DNA from: Treponema sp. UBA4232
GTDB taxonomy: Bacteria; Spirochaetota; Spirochaetia; Treponematales; Treponemataceae
Reading direction: 5' to 3'
DNA: 5,437 bases
NCBI GenBank assembly: GCA_002396325.1
Contig: DGXM01000075.1
Location: forward strand, 1 to 5,437
Shown piece by piece: positions 1 to 5,437 of this stretch. A program made the translations under genes and the position numbers. Position 1 is the stretch's first letter. Every line of letters begins with the position of its first letter. The notes beneath the pieces were generated by a model. The model did no database searches and was not told the origin of the DNA. It saw nothing but the letters and a program-made list of their open reading frames with translations.

Positions 1-44
1 GCATTTTGTTTCATGCTGAAGCCCAGTTTCCTTTGCGCGCTTAA

Positions 45-73
45 TTGACCTTGTGTCGAAAAGTAGGTATAAT
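45..73 (+). promoter_or_regulatory. Sigma-70-type promoter for prs
   Basis: A -35 box TTGACC (45-50) and a perfect -10 box TATAAT (68-73) are separated by exactly 17 bases, the optimal housekeeping-sigma spacing. Transcription should start near position 80, giving a leader of about 25 nt before the prs start codon. The boxes are read directly from the sequence; promoter activity is inferred. The site rules out the in-frame TTG at 45 and ATG at 72 as prs starts, because both lie inside the promoter. Confidence 0.87.
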
Positions 74-90
74 GTCCTATCTACAATTTA

Positions 91-95
91 AGGGG
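91..95 (+). promoter_or_regulatory. Ribosome binding site for prs
   Basis: AGGGG lies 9 bases upstream of the ATG at 105. The spacing is slightly long but acceptable, and this is the only purine-rich Shine-Dalgarno-like stretch between the predicted transcription start and that ATG. It supports starting prs at 105. Confidence 0.6.
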
Positions 96-104
96 AAAAG
101 AATA

Positions 105-1412
105 ATGCCGTATTCTGAACCAACCGATCTTGCTGTGGTAGCCTGTCCCGGCGGAGAATCCTTTGCGAACGAAGTGATTACCCACCTGCGCCACATGTAC
201 AAACACCGCTTTTCACTCAAGAGCGATGTCATCTCCAAGCGCTACAATCTGGAAAAAGAAGCTTTGGTCCAGCAGATTAATCTGGACAACGATTTGCGTA
301 CCAGCGACCTGTGCATCCGTGGTATGGTTGACAAATACCGTGCCCCGCAGTTCAAGGTCAATGCCCGCTTCACGTATTTTGCCAACGGTGAATTCAAGTG
401 CGAGTTGAACGAATGTATCCGCGGAAAAGACGTGTTCATTGTGCAGGACGTGGAAAATCACGAGCCGATTGCGCTGAATGACGGAAAAAACAAGCTTTCC
501 CTGAGCGTGAACGACCATGTTATGTGTCTTCTGGTTGCGATTGACGCGGTGAGACAGGCCGGTGCAAAGCAGATTACGCTGGTTCTCCCGGTTTATCCTT
601 ACAGCCGGCAGCACAAGAAGAAGGGGCGTGAAGGTCTTACAGCCGCACTTCTGGGCCACATTTACGAGAGCATGGAAGTCAAGAGAATCATTACTCTGGA
701 TCTGCACTCAAGGGAGATTGTGAACGCCTTCAGCCACACGCACTGCGAAAATCTGCATGCGTCGTACCAGATTATCCGCGAACTTTCACGTGTGATTGAT
801 CTTACAAAGGAAGATTTGGTTGTCGTGAGCCCCGACACAGGAGCCATTGACCGCAATAAATTCTATGCGACGGGTTTGAAAAAGCCTCTTGCAATGATTT
901 ACAAAGAGCGCGATTATTCCATCGTTACTCAGGATGCAAAGAACACCAACATCAAGAGTATCAAACTTCTGGGTGATGTGAAGGGCAAGGTCGCTTTCCT
1001 TGCTGATGACATGCTCGGTACCGGCGGAACCCTTCTTAAAGCGATGAGTTTTCTCCACGACCAGGGAGCCACGAAAGTTATTGCCGCAATCAGTCTTCCG
1101 TTCTTTACTGGAAATGCAGTGCAGCTTTTCGACGAGGCCTACGAGAAGGGACTTTTCTACCGTATCATCGGAACCAACGCAGTTTACCACGAGGAGCTTT
1201 TGAACAAGGAATGGTATATCAGCACCAATGTTTCGGGGCTTTTCGCAAACGTAATCACAAGATTGCATCATGGACAGTCCTTGAGCGATCTTTTGGATAA
1301 CCGCACGATTATTGACAAAATGATCAAGGCAAGCCGTCCCTCTGAAACCAAGGATGAGCAGGCAGCGGATCCGATGGGCCAGAATCAGAACAACTGCGAT
1401 CCTGTCGTGTGA
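105..1412 (+). CDS. prs: Ribose-phosphate pyrophosphokinase (PRPP synthase), long form
   Basis: This 435-residue cytosolic enzyme transfers pyrophosphate from ATP to ribose 5-phosphate to make PRPP, the precursor of purines, pyrimidines, histidine, tryptophan and NAD. Family landmarks are in order: FANGEF (92-97) with RGKDVFIVQ (106-114), NDHVM (136-140), YSRQ (166-169, ATP-binding region), LDLH with the conserved His at 201, YKER (266-269, matching the Lys and Arg of the catalytic flexible loop), and the ribose-phosphate loop DDMLGTGGT (301-309). A C-terminal helix ends in GQSLSDLLD. It is about 115 residues longer than the usual ~315. The FADGE-like motif normally lies near residue 35, so roughly 55 extra residues precede it, and a polar tail (about 408-435) follows the last domain. 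The usual Asp after RQ is His170, and the third Asp of the ribose-phosphate loop is Gly305. The start was chosen because earlier in-frame starts fall inside the promoter. An FGGY kinase follows 84 bases downstream. Confidence 0.93.
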   Translation: MPYSEPTDLAVVACPGGESFANEVITHLRHMYKHRFSLKSDVISKRYNLEKEALVQQINLDNDLRTSDLCIRGMVDKYRAPQFKVNARFTYFANGEFKCELNECIRGKDVFIVQDVENHEPIALNDGKNKLSLSVNDHVMCLLVAIDAVRQAGAKQITLVLPVYPYSRQHKKKGREGLTAALLGHIYESMEVKRIITLDLHSREIVNAFSHTHCENLHASYQIIRELSRVIDLTKEDLVVVSPDTGAIDRNKFYATGLKKPLAMIYKERDYSIVTQDAKNTNIKSIKLLGDVKGKVAFLADDMLGTGGTLLKAMSFLHDQGATKVIAAISLPFFTGNAVQLFDEAYEKGLFYRIIGTNAVYHEELLNKEWYISTNVSGLFANVITRLHHGQSLSDLLDNRTIIDKMIKASRPSETKDEQAADPMGQNQNNCDPVV

Positions 1413-1418
1413 TTGCCG

Positions 1419-1449
1419 TTGAACCGATTTTTATGACGTATTTTATAGA
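1419..1449 (+). promoter_or_regulatory. Weak candidate promoter for the FGGY kinase
   Basis: TTGAAC (1419-1424) and TATAGA (1444-1449) are 19 bases apart, or 17 bases if TTTATA (1442-1447) is the -10 box. The spacing or the box is poor in either case. I see no convincing terminator between prs and the kinase, so read-through from the prs promoter is at least as likely. Confidence 0.28.
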
Positions 1450-1483
1450 AGAAATTGATTAGCTGATGGCAGCGGCCCGATGC

Positions 1484-1491
1484 AAAGGAGG
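1484..1491 (+). promoter_or_regulatory. Strong ribosome binding site fixing a GTG start
   Basis: AAAGGAGG, close to a full anti-16S complement, ends 5 bases before the GTG at 1497. It justifies the non-ATG start of the kinase gene, whose reading frame begins MKHILCADIGT, just as FGGY kinases normally begin. Confidence 0.85.
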
Positions 1492-1496
1492 CAGCC

Positions 1497-2783
1497 GTGA
1501 AACATATTTTGTGTGCAGACATAGGAACCTCTTCGTTGAAAGCCGCCGTTATTGATGAAAAAGGCCGTGTTGCTTCGTACAGCCGGCAGTCTTTCAAAAA
1601 ATACGGAACAGAAAACGCCGCTTCGGAATGGATGGAAGCCCTGAAAAACGCCGCAGACGAACTTTTTTTCAGGGAGAACGTCTCTTTGAATTCGCTGAAG
1701 GTGGAGGCTCTGTGCATAAGCGGAAACGGACCTACAATCGTAAGCGACAAAGGCCTGACTCTTATGTGGAATGCCCCCGTCGAAAGCGGCGTACAAATCC
1801 CCGGCGGCGCGGAGCCGGACAAAAAGACAAAATCGCTTTTTATTCCCAGACTTCAGGCATTCAAAAAGAGGTACCCGAAGGAGTGGGACGAAAGCAGAGT
1901 GATTTTTTCAGGCCCGGAATATCTCATTTACAGGCTCACAAACGAGGCTCTCACAATCCTTCCCGAAGAGCGTTACGTTGAGGCGTACTGGTCGGCAGAA
2001 TCTCTTGCAGACTCCGGATTTACAGCGGAAGATGAAACCAGACTCCCCGGATTCAAGGCACCCTCGTCAAAAGCCGGAGCACTTACGAAAGCCGCCGAAT
2101 CATTTCTTTCACACGAAGAAAACGGCCTTTGCGCAGGTCTTCCTGTTTATTGCGGAGCCCCCGACTTCATTTCGGCACTGATTGGCACAAACACACTTGA
2201 GGCGGGCACTCTCTGCGACAGGGCAGGCAGCAGCGAAGGACTCAATCTTTGCACCTGCACACCGGTTGATGCCCCGGGAATCCGCACATTGCCTTCTATT
2301 ATACCGGGGCTCTGGAACGCAAGTGTCTTAATCCCCGACAGCGGCATACGGTTTGCGAATTACAAAAAGCATTTTGAAGAGCAGGCAGGATTTTCCGTGA
2401 CCTACGCGGATTTGGTTCACGCTGCAATTACGAGCGATGGAAACGAAGCCGTTTTGGATCAGGGAAAATATCTTATGCTGCAGATTGCAATGGAAGCACG
2501 GGACGGACTTTCGAAACTCAACGATGCAATCAAAAATACGGATACCCCTTCTCCTGTGTCGCTCACGGTCACAGGCGGACAAGCTCAAAACGATGACTGG
2601 ACTCAGATGAAAAGCAGTGTGATGGGGATTGAAATACACACCCCCGAATGTCACGACGCGGAATTGATTGGAGATGCAGCCCTGACGTTTACGGGAATGG
2701 GCCTCTTCAGCGACATAAAAACAGCCGCAGGCGCATTGCACCGCAACGCAAAGATATTTTTCCCGGGCGGGGATCAAGGCTGA
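1497..2783 (+). CDS. FGGY-family carbohydrate kinase, divergent, substrate unknown
   Basis: This 428-residue protein is probably a cytosolic ATP-dependent sugar or polyol kinase of the actin/hexokinase fold. The N-terminal domain opens with the phosphate-binding motif DIGTSSLKAAVID (8-20). FIPRLQAFKKRYP (115-127) and GPEYLIYRLTNE (139-150) match the xylulokinase-like segments around the 'LLPKDYLRYRLTGE' block. GLPVYCGAPDF (214-224) carries the likely catalytic base Asp223. The C-terminal domain has DRAGSSEG (241-248), GLWNA (271-275), and the adenosine motif VTGGQAQNDDW (358-368), followed by AELIGDAALTFTGMGLF. FGGY kinases usually have about 480-520 residues. This one is shorter and lacks a recognisable 'PYLxGERxPxxDxxARG' block between GLWNA and the adenosine motif. 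The sugar-side 'WxDxR' motif is replaced by WNAPVESG (91-98). Xylulokinase-like ancestry is plausible, but the substrate cannot be named. It starts at GTG behind a strong ribosome binding site and may be co-transcribed with prs. Confidence 0.85.
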   Translation: MKHILCADIGTSSLKAAVIDEKGRVASYSRQSFKKYGTENAASEWMEALKNAADELFFRENVSLNSLKVEALCISGNGPTIVSDKGLTLMWNAPVESGVQIPGGAEPDKKTKSLFIPRLQAFKKRYPKEWDESRVIFSGPEYLIYRLTNEALTILPEERYVEAYWSAESLADSGFTAEDETRLPGFKAPSSKAGALTKAAESFLSHEENGLCAGLPVYCGAPDFISALIGTNTLEAGTLCDRAGSSEGLNLCTCTPVDAPGIRTLPSIIPGLWNASVLIPDSGIRFANYKKHFEEQAGFSVTYADLVHAAITSDGNEAVLDQGKYLMLQIAMEARDGLSKLNDAIKNTDTPSPVSLTVTGGQAQNDDWTQMKSSVMGIEIHTPECHDAELIGDAALTFTGMGLFSDIKTAAGALHRNAKIFFPGGDQG

Positions 2784-2870
2784 GTCAAAAAATCCCGGAG
2801 TCAACCGCCGTACACTCAGGCTCAATTTCCTTCAATTCGACTCCCGAATTAAATTCAAAATCCTTTTCTC

Positions 2871-2899
2871 TTGAACAAGCAGCGGTTTAGTGCTACACT
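2871..2899 (+). promoter_or_regulatory. Sigma-70-type promoter for ilvE
   Basis: TTGAAC (2871-2876) and TACACT (2894-2899) are separated by 17 bases. Both boxes match four of six consensus positions or better. Transcription would start near 2906 and give an untranslated leader of about 113 nt. The boxes and spacing are seen directly; activity is inferred. It makes ilvE independent of the prs-kinase pair. Between the kinase stop and this promoter (2784-2870) I see no gene and no convincing terminator. Confidence 0.72.
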
Positions 2900-2955
2900 G
2901 TAAAAATAGGTTCTGGCGCAGGACTTGGATTCTCACGCGGAATCGTTAGAGCAAA

Positions 2956-2993
2956 TGGGAGCCTATAAAAACTTCAGTTTTTAGAGGTTGCCA
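2956..2993 (+). promoter_or_regulatory. Long imperfect hairpin in the ilvE leader
   Basis: The core is a 7-bp perfect stem, TAAAAAC (2966-2972) with GTTTTTA (2977-2983), closed by the tetraloop TTCA. After one A-G mismatch (2965/2984) the stem continues with GCCT against AGGT and the pair A2960-T2989. After a G-G mismatch (2959/2990) it continues with TGG (2956-2958) against CCA (2991-2993). That gives 15 pairs including one G-T wobble, with two mismatches, ending 14 bases before the ilvE ribosome binding site. No free T-run follows, so it is not a classic terminator. It could be an mRNA structure, a protein-binding palindrome or a dispersed repeat. A weaker 5-bp hairpin, GATTC/GAATC (2928-2932 and 2940-2944), lies upstream in the same leader. 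Confidence 0.6.
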
Positions 2994-3018
2994 AATTTCA
3001 TTTTAGCGAGGTGTTGCA

Positions 3019-4044
3019 ATGGCATCCAAAAATCTTGACTGGGGCAATTTGCCTTTCGGGTACATGGAAACGAACAAAAGCTTCGTTGCGAATTACAAAA
3101 ACGGCGCGTGGGACGAGGGTACTCTCACCACTGACCATACCGTCACCATTTCGGAGTGCGCCGGTGTCCTTCAGTATGCCCAGACCTGCTTCGAGGGGCT
3201 CAAAGCCTATACCACGGCAGATGGAAAGATTGTATGCTTCCGCCCTGACTTGAATGCAGACAGAATGAAGGATTCCTGCCAGCGTCTTGAAATGCCTGTT
3301 TTCCCAAAAGACAGATTCATTCAGGCTGTTATCGACGTTGTGAAGGCAAATATTGATTTCGTGCCGCCTTACGGTTCCGGTGCAACCCTTTATATCCGCC
3401 CGTACATGTTCGGTTCAAATGCCGTCATTGGTGTGAAGCCTGCGGACGAGTACCAGTTCCGTATTCTGGTGACTCCAGTTGGTCCTTATTTCAAGGGCGG
3501 TGTGAAGCCGATCATCGTGCGCATTTCTGATTTGGACAGAGCAGCTCCCCACGGTACGGGCGACATCAAGGCAGGTCTGAACTATGCAATGAGCCTCCAC
3601 AATATTGTTGATGCCCACAAAAAAGGGTTTGCTGAAAATATGTACACAGACCCTGCGACACATACTTATATAGAAGAAACCGGCGGTGCAAACATCCTTT
3701 TCGTTACGAAAGACGGAAAACTGGTAACACCAAAGTCAAACAGCATCCTTCCTTCAATCACCCGCAGATCGTTGATTCAGGTGGCGAGGGATTATATGCA
3801 CATCACCGTCGAGGAGCGTCCCGTAAACAAGAACGAACTTTCTGATTTCGTGGAAGTCGGTCTCTGCGGAACAGCGGCCGTCATTTCTCCCATAGGAAAG
3901 ATTTCGGATCACGGAAAAGAAATCAACGTTCCTTCCGGCATGGATGAAATAGGTCCTGTGCTGGGTAAACTTCGTGAATTGCTCACCGGTATCCAGATGG
4001 GTACCGAAAAGGCTCCCGAAGGCTGGATTTACGAAATAAAATAG
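3019..4044 (+). CDS. ilvE: Branched-chain amino acid aminotransferase
   Basis: This cytosolic PLP enzyme of 341 residues interconverts leucine, isoleucine and valine with their 2-keto acids, using glutamate/2-oxoglutarate. It belongs to fold type IV, in the longer BCAT form shared with eukaryotes. Conserved stretches in order are CFEGLKAY (57-64), FRPDLNADRM (74-83), LYIRPYMFGSN (124-134), and GDIKAGLNYA (181-190) with Lys184 as the Schiff-base lysine. YIEETGGANILF (217-228) provides the glutamate next to the cofactor ring nitrogen. LPSITRRSL (244-252) and GTAAVISPIGKI (284-295) complete the pattern. The length is normal and no key residue is missing. The ATG at 3019 sits 5 bases after GAGGTG (3008-3013). 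It has its own promoter and a leader of about 113 nt with a hairpin. I see no T-box and no leader peptide rich in Leu, Ile or Val codons, so control of classical attenuation type is not evident. Confidence 0.95.
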   Translation: MASKNLDWGNLPFGYMETNKSFVANYKNGAWDEGTLTTDHTVTISECAGVLQYAQTCFEGLKAYTTADGKIVCFRPDLNADRMKDSCQRLEMPVFPKDRFIQAVIDVVKANIDFVPPYGSGATLYIRPYMFGSNAVIGVKPADEYQFRILVTPVGPYFKGGVKPIIVRISDLDRAAPHGTGDIKAGLNYAMSLHNIVDAHKKGFAENMYTDPATHTYIEETGGANILFVTKDGKLVTPKSNSILPSITRRSLIQVARDYMHITVEERPVNKNELSDFVEVGLCGTAAVISPIGKISDHGKEINVPSGMDEIGPVLGKLRELLTGIQMGTEKAPEGWIYEIK

Positions 4045-4052
4045 GATTTCGA

Positions 4053-4141
4053 TTTTCCCGGTTGATTCGTGCGGAGGGTTCAAATACCCCGACGCTCTGC
4101 GTCGAGTGTTGGTGATTTTCCAAGGATTTTGACCGGGAAAG
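4053..4141 (+). other. Folded spacer with nested inverted repeats downstream of ilvE
   Basis: An outer inverted repeat, TTTCCCGGT (4054-4062) with ACCGGGAAA (4132-4140), is perfect over 9 bp and can extend to 13 with three G-T wobbles. It encloses three adjacent small hairpins: GGGT/ACCC with a 6-base loop (4076-4089), CGACGC/GCGTCG with a TCT loop (4090-4104), and TTGG/CCAA with a 7-base loop (4109-4123). The middle hairpin is the strongest. It could end ilvE transcription weakly, but no T-run follows directly. It could also be an intergenic repeat or a structured leader for the next gene. The pairings are seen directly; function is unknown, and the two 4-bp stems may be chance. Confidence 0.4.
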
Positions 4142-4163
4142 AAAAGTCTTTTGCTTCGCGGGC

Positions 4164-4168
4164 AGGAG
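4164..4168 (+). promoter_or_regulatory. Ribosome binding site deciding the start of the membrane protein
   Basis: AGGAG ends 5 bases before the ATG at 4174. The same frame is open further upstream, to a GTG at 4069, but that codon has no Shine-Dalgarno site and the extra 35 codons run through the inverted repeats. The ATG is therefore preferred. Confidence 0.78.
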
Positions 4169-4173
4169 TTTCG

Positions 4174-5430
4174 ATGCGCGTTCAGTCAGATTTTTCCAAT
4201 TCAAGTGGATTTCTCATCAGAAAGTCATTCGGCATTGCCCGTGAAGAACCGCTCATCTGCGGGATGTGGCTTCATTTCCAACGCCACGGTTTTGTTTTTA
4301 CCGAAAACGGTCTGCATTGGAATCTGCCCACTGCAATCAGCGTCCCGGGAAATTCTGAAAATCATTTCGAGACCGGAGTTTTTTTTATCCACGGCGGCGA
4401 GATTCCAGGAACCACCGTTGCGCTCAAACTCAAAGACGGAAGCATTTACGACTGGCAGCGGTATAAAATTGCAAAGAAAAAGCCCAGACCGGAATTTCTC
4501 ATTCTCACACAGGGCGGCATAGAAAGATGCGTGAAACTCGGGCACATGGATATTGATGATGCCCAAAAACTCAGACGCATACTCATCGAATACGTGGCAC
4601 GCGGAAGATTCCCGTATGAATATCTCTCGCAGTCGCCCATTGATACACTTTCCTTTCTTATTGATTCGTTTGTTGATTTCTTCAATGCCAAAAGATGCGG
4701 CTATTCCAAATCTGCCGATGCACGGGAGGGCACTGCCGCAAGAACAGAGTTTATAGGTGAACGGAACCGCGCGACGGATATTTCGTCCTATTTTTCCGCG
4801 AGAATGAAACGCCGGATGACGCCTTTTGCCGTGGTGCGCCAGATTTTCCGCTACGGGGTTGACATCATTGCGGATCTTGTTTTTGTTGCATCAATGCTGG
4901 TTGGTCTTAAACCCGTGCTGCTTCACCGCATGATTGCCCTGCCTCATACTTCTTTTTCCGACCTGCTGGAAAATGCGGGTTCTTTGTTTTTTTTCTTTGA
5001 CCACACAACCCGCGAGCGTCTTTCATCCCTTTCGCTGCAGGGCAACATAATCGACTCTCTTTTGTACCGCAGGAGTCAGGTTTTCATCCTTTTGCTGGGG
5101 ATTTTTGTGATTTTAAAGCTTGTTGTCATCTTCATTTCCCTGAAGGGGTCAAAAAAAATAATCCCTCTTGTGATTTTAACTCTCACTTTATGCTCAATAC
5201 CGGTTCTTCCGAATCATCTGGGGCTTTTCGTTGCCTTTAATCTGCTGCTTTATTTTCTTATGCAGTTTTCACTTGGCTTCGATTGGATAAACACCGGCTA
5301 CAAAATGCTGATTCTTTTTCTTCTGATTATACTCGAGTATTATTTCATCCACCTTTTCTGCTATCCGAATTTTGTGGACTATATCACTGTGATTCTTCAA
5401 ATGCTCAGACTCAAGCCCGGAGTCCTTTGA
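4174..5430 (+). CDS. Protein of unknown function with soluble N-terminal half and multi-spanning C-terminal membrane domain
   Basis: I do not recognise this 418-residue protein. Residues 1-110 look soluble and beta-rich. A stretch around 33-50, containing HGFVFTENGLHWN, faintly recalls PH-like bacterial domains where a 'GxxxTxKGIYW' strand recurs; this is low-confidence. Residues 125-170 are predicted helical (DDAQKLRRILIEY, then a hydrophobic stretch ending DFF). Residues 171-216 are polar and basic, with RMKRRM at 210-215. A moderately hydrophobic segment (about 231-250) is followed by four clear membrane segments at about 302-322, 329-344, 349-367 and 376-396. The basic run before 231 and the KGSKK loop (324-328) would both be cytoplasmic if 231-250 also spans the membrane, giving five spans and an external 251-301 loop. 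No signal peptide is seen. It lies 129 bases after ilvE with no clear promoter of its own, so co-transcription is possible. The gene contains three 8-base homopolymer runs. Confidence 0.82.
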   Translation: MRVQSDFSNSSGFLIRKSFGIAREEPLICGMWLHFQRHGFVFTENGLHWNLPTAISVPGNSENHFETGVFFIHGGEIPGTTVALKLKDGSIYDWQRYKIAKKKPRPEFLILTQGGIERCVKLGHMDIDDAQKLRRILIEYVARGRFPYEYLSQSPIDTLSFLIDSFVDFFNAKRCGYSKSADAREGTAARTEFIGERNRATDISSYFSARMKRRMTPFAVVRQIFRYGVDIIADLVFVASMLVGLKPVLLHRMIALPHTSFSDLLENAGSLFFFFDHTTRERLSSLSLQGNIIDSLLYRRSQVFILLLGIFVILKLVVIFISLKGSKKIIPLVILTLTLCSIPVLPNHLGLFVAFNLLLYFLMQFSLGFDWINTGYKMLILFLLIILEYYFIHLFCYPNFVDYITVILQMLRLKPGVL

Positions 5431-5437
5431 TTTTTCC

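Noticed and set aside
3..44. Open frame reading ILFHAEAQFPLRA and ending in TAA, possibly the tail of an upstream gene
   Set aside because: Only 13 codons are visible, with no recognisable motif. An open frame this short is expected by chance.
2782..2804. Direct repeat GAGTCAA twice, 16 bases apart, at the end of the kinase gene
   Set aside because: Seven bases repeated once with a partly degenerate inverted partner further on (GACTCC at 2839) is within chance expectation, and no T-run supports a terminator.
2328..2825. 165-codon reading frame on the minus strand opposite the kinase gene, with a similar 161-codon frame opposite prs at 786-1271
   Set aside because: Both are shadows of well-supported plus-strand genes. 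The translations are Cys/Arg-rich with no family motif, and I saw no convincing ribosome binding sites for them.
2906..3018. T-box, riboswitch or Leu/Ile/Val attenuator in the ilvE leader
   Set aside because: The leader is too short for a T-box, there is no antiterminator consensus and no terminator with a T-run, and the only short frame lacks branched-chain codons.
4071..4104. tRNA-like T-arm (GGGTTCAAATACCC) downstream of ilvE
   Set aside because: The 7-base T-loop cannot be closed by a 5-bp stem, the following bases pair with each other and not with a 5' acceptor strand, and no anticodon arm can be placed.
4069..4173. N-terminal extension of the membrane protein from a GTG at 4069
   Set aside because: There is no Shine-Dalgarno site before the GTG. 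The region forms inverted repeats, and an AGGAG sits at ideal spacing before the ATG at 4174.
1..5437. Mobile elements, CRISPR array, phage or defence genes
   Set aside because: There are no transposase or integrase motifs, no terminal inverted repeats with target duplication, and no spaced direct repeats. The genes are ordinary metabolic ones apart from the orphan membrane protein.

Overview
The window looks like an ordinary bacterial chromosomal region. All four genes lie on the plus strand, each has a clear Shine-Dalgarno site, and two are preceded by consensus-like sigma-70 promoters. Base composition is moderate. My best guess for the host is a Treponema-like spirochaete. This rests on a remembered resemblance of the long ribose-phosphate pyrophosphokinase and the 341-residue aminotransferase to treponemal proteins, so it is an inference and not something the sequence proves.

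Layout. Positions 1-44 hold no assignable gene. A near-consensus promoter (45-73) drives an unusually long PRPP synthase (prs, 105-1412). After an 84-base gap comes a short, divergent FGGY-family carbohydrate kinase (1497-2783). A 235-base intergenic region (2784-3018) contains a second good promoter (2871-2899) and a leader of about 113 nt with a long imperfect hairpin (2956-2993). This leads into a branched-chain amino acid aminotransferase (ilvE, 3019-4044). A 129-base gap with several nested inverted repeats (4053-4141) separates ilvE from a 418-residue protein of unknown function (4174-5430). That protein has a soluble N-terminal part and a multi-spanning C-terminal membrane part.

How the genes may work together. 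Prs makes PRPP for nucleotide, histidine, tryptophan and NAD synthesis. The adjacent kinase probably phosphorylates a sugar or polyol and could feed the pentose phosphate pool that Prs uses, but its substrate is not readable from the sequence. IlvE performs the last step of leucine, isoleucine and valine synthesis, or the first step of their breakdown, and has its own promoter. The membrane protein may be co-transcribed with ilvE, but nothing ties it functionally to that gene.

There is no mobile element, CRISPR array, tRNA or rRNA here. I found no convincing new multi-gene system. The items most worth a second look are the ilvE leader hairpin, the folded ilvE-downstream spacer, the orphan membrane protein, and the departures of Prs and the FGGY kinase from their family patterns.
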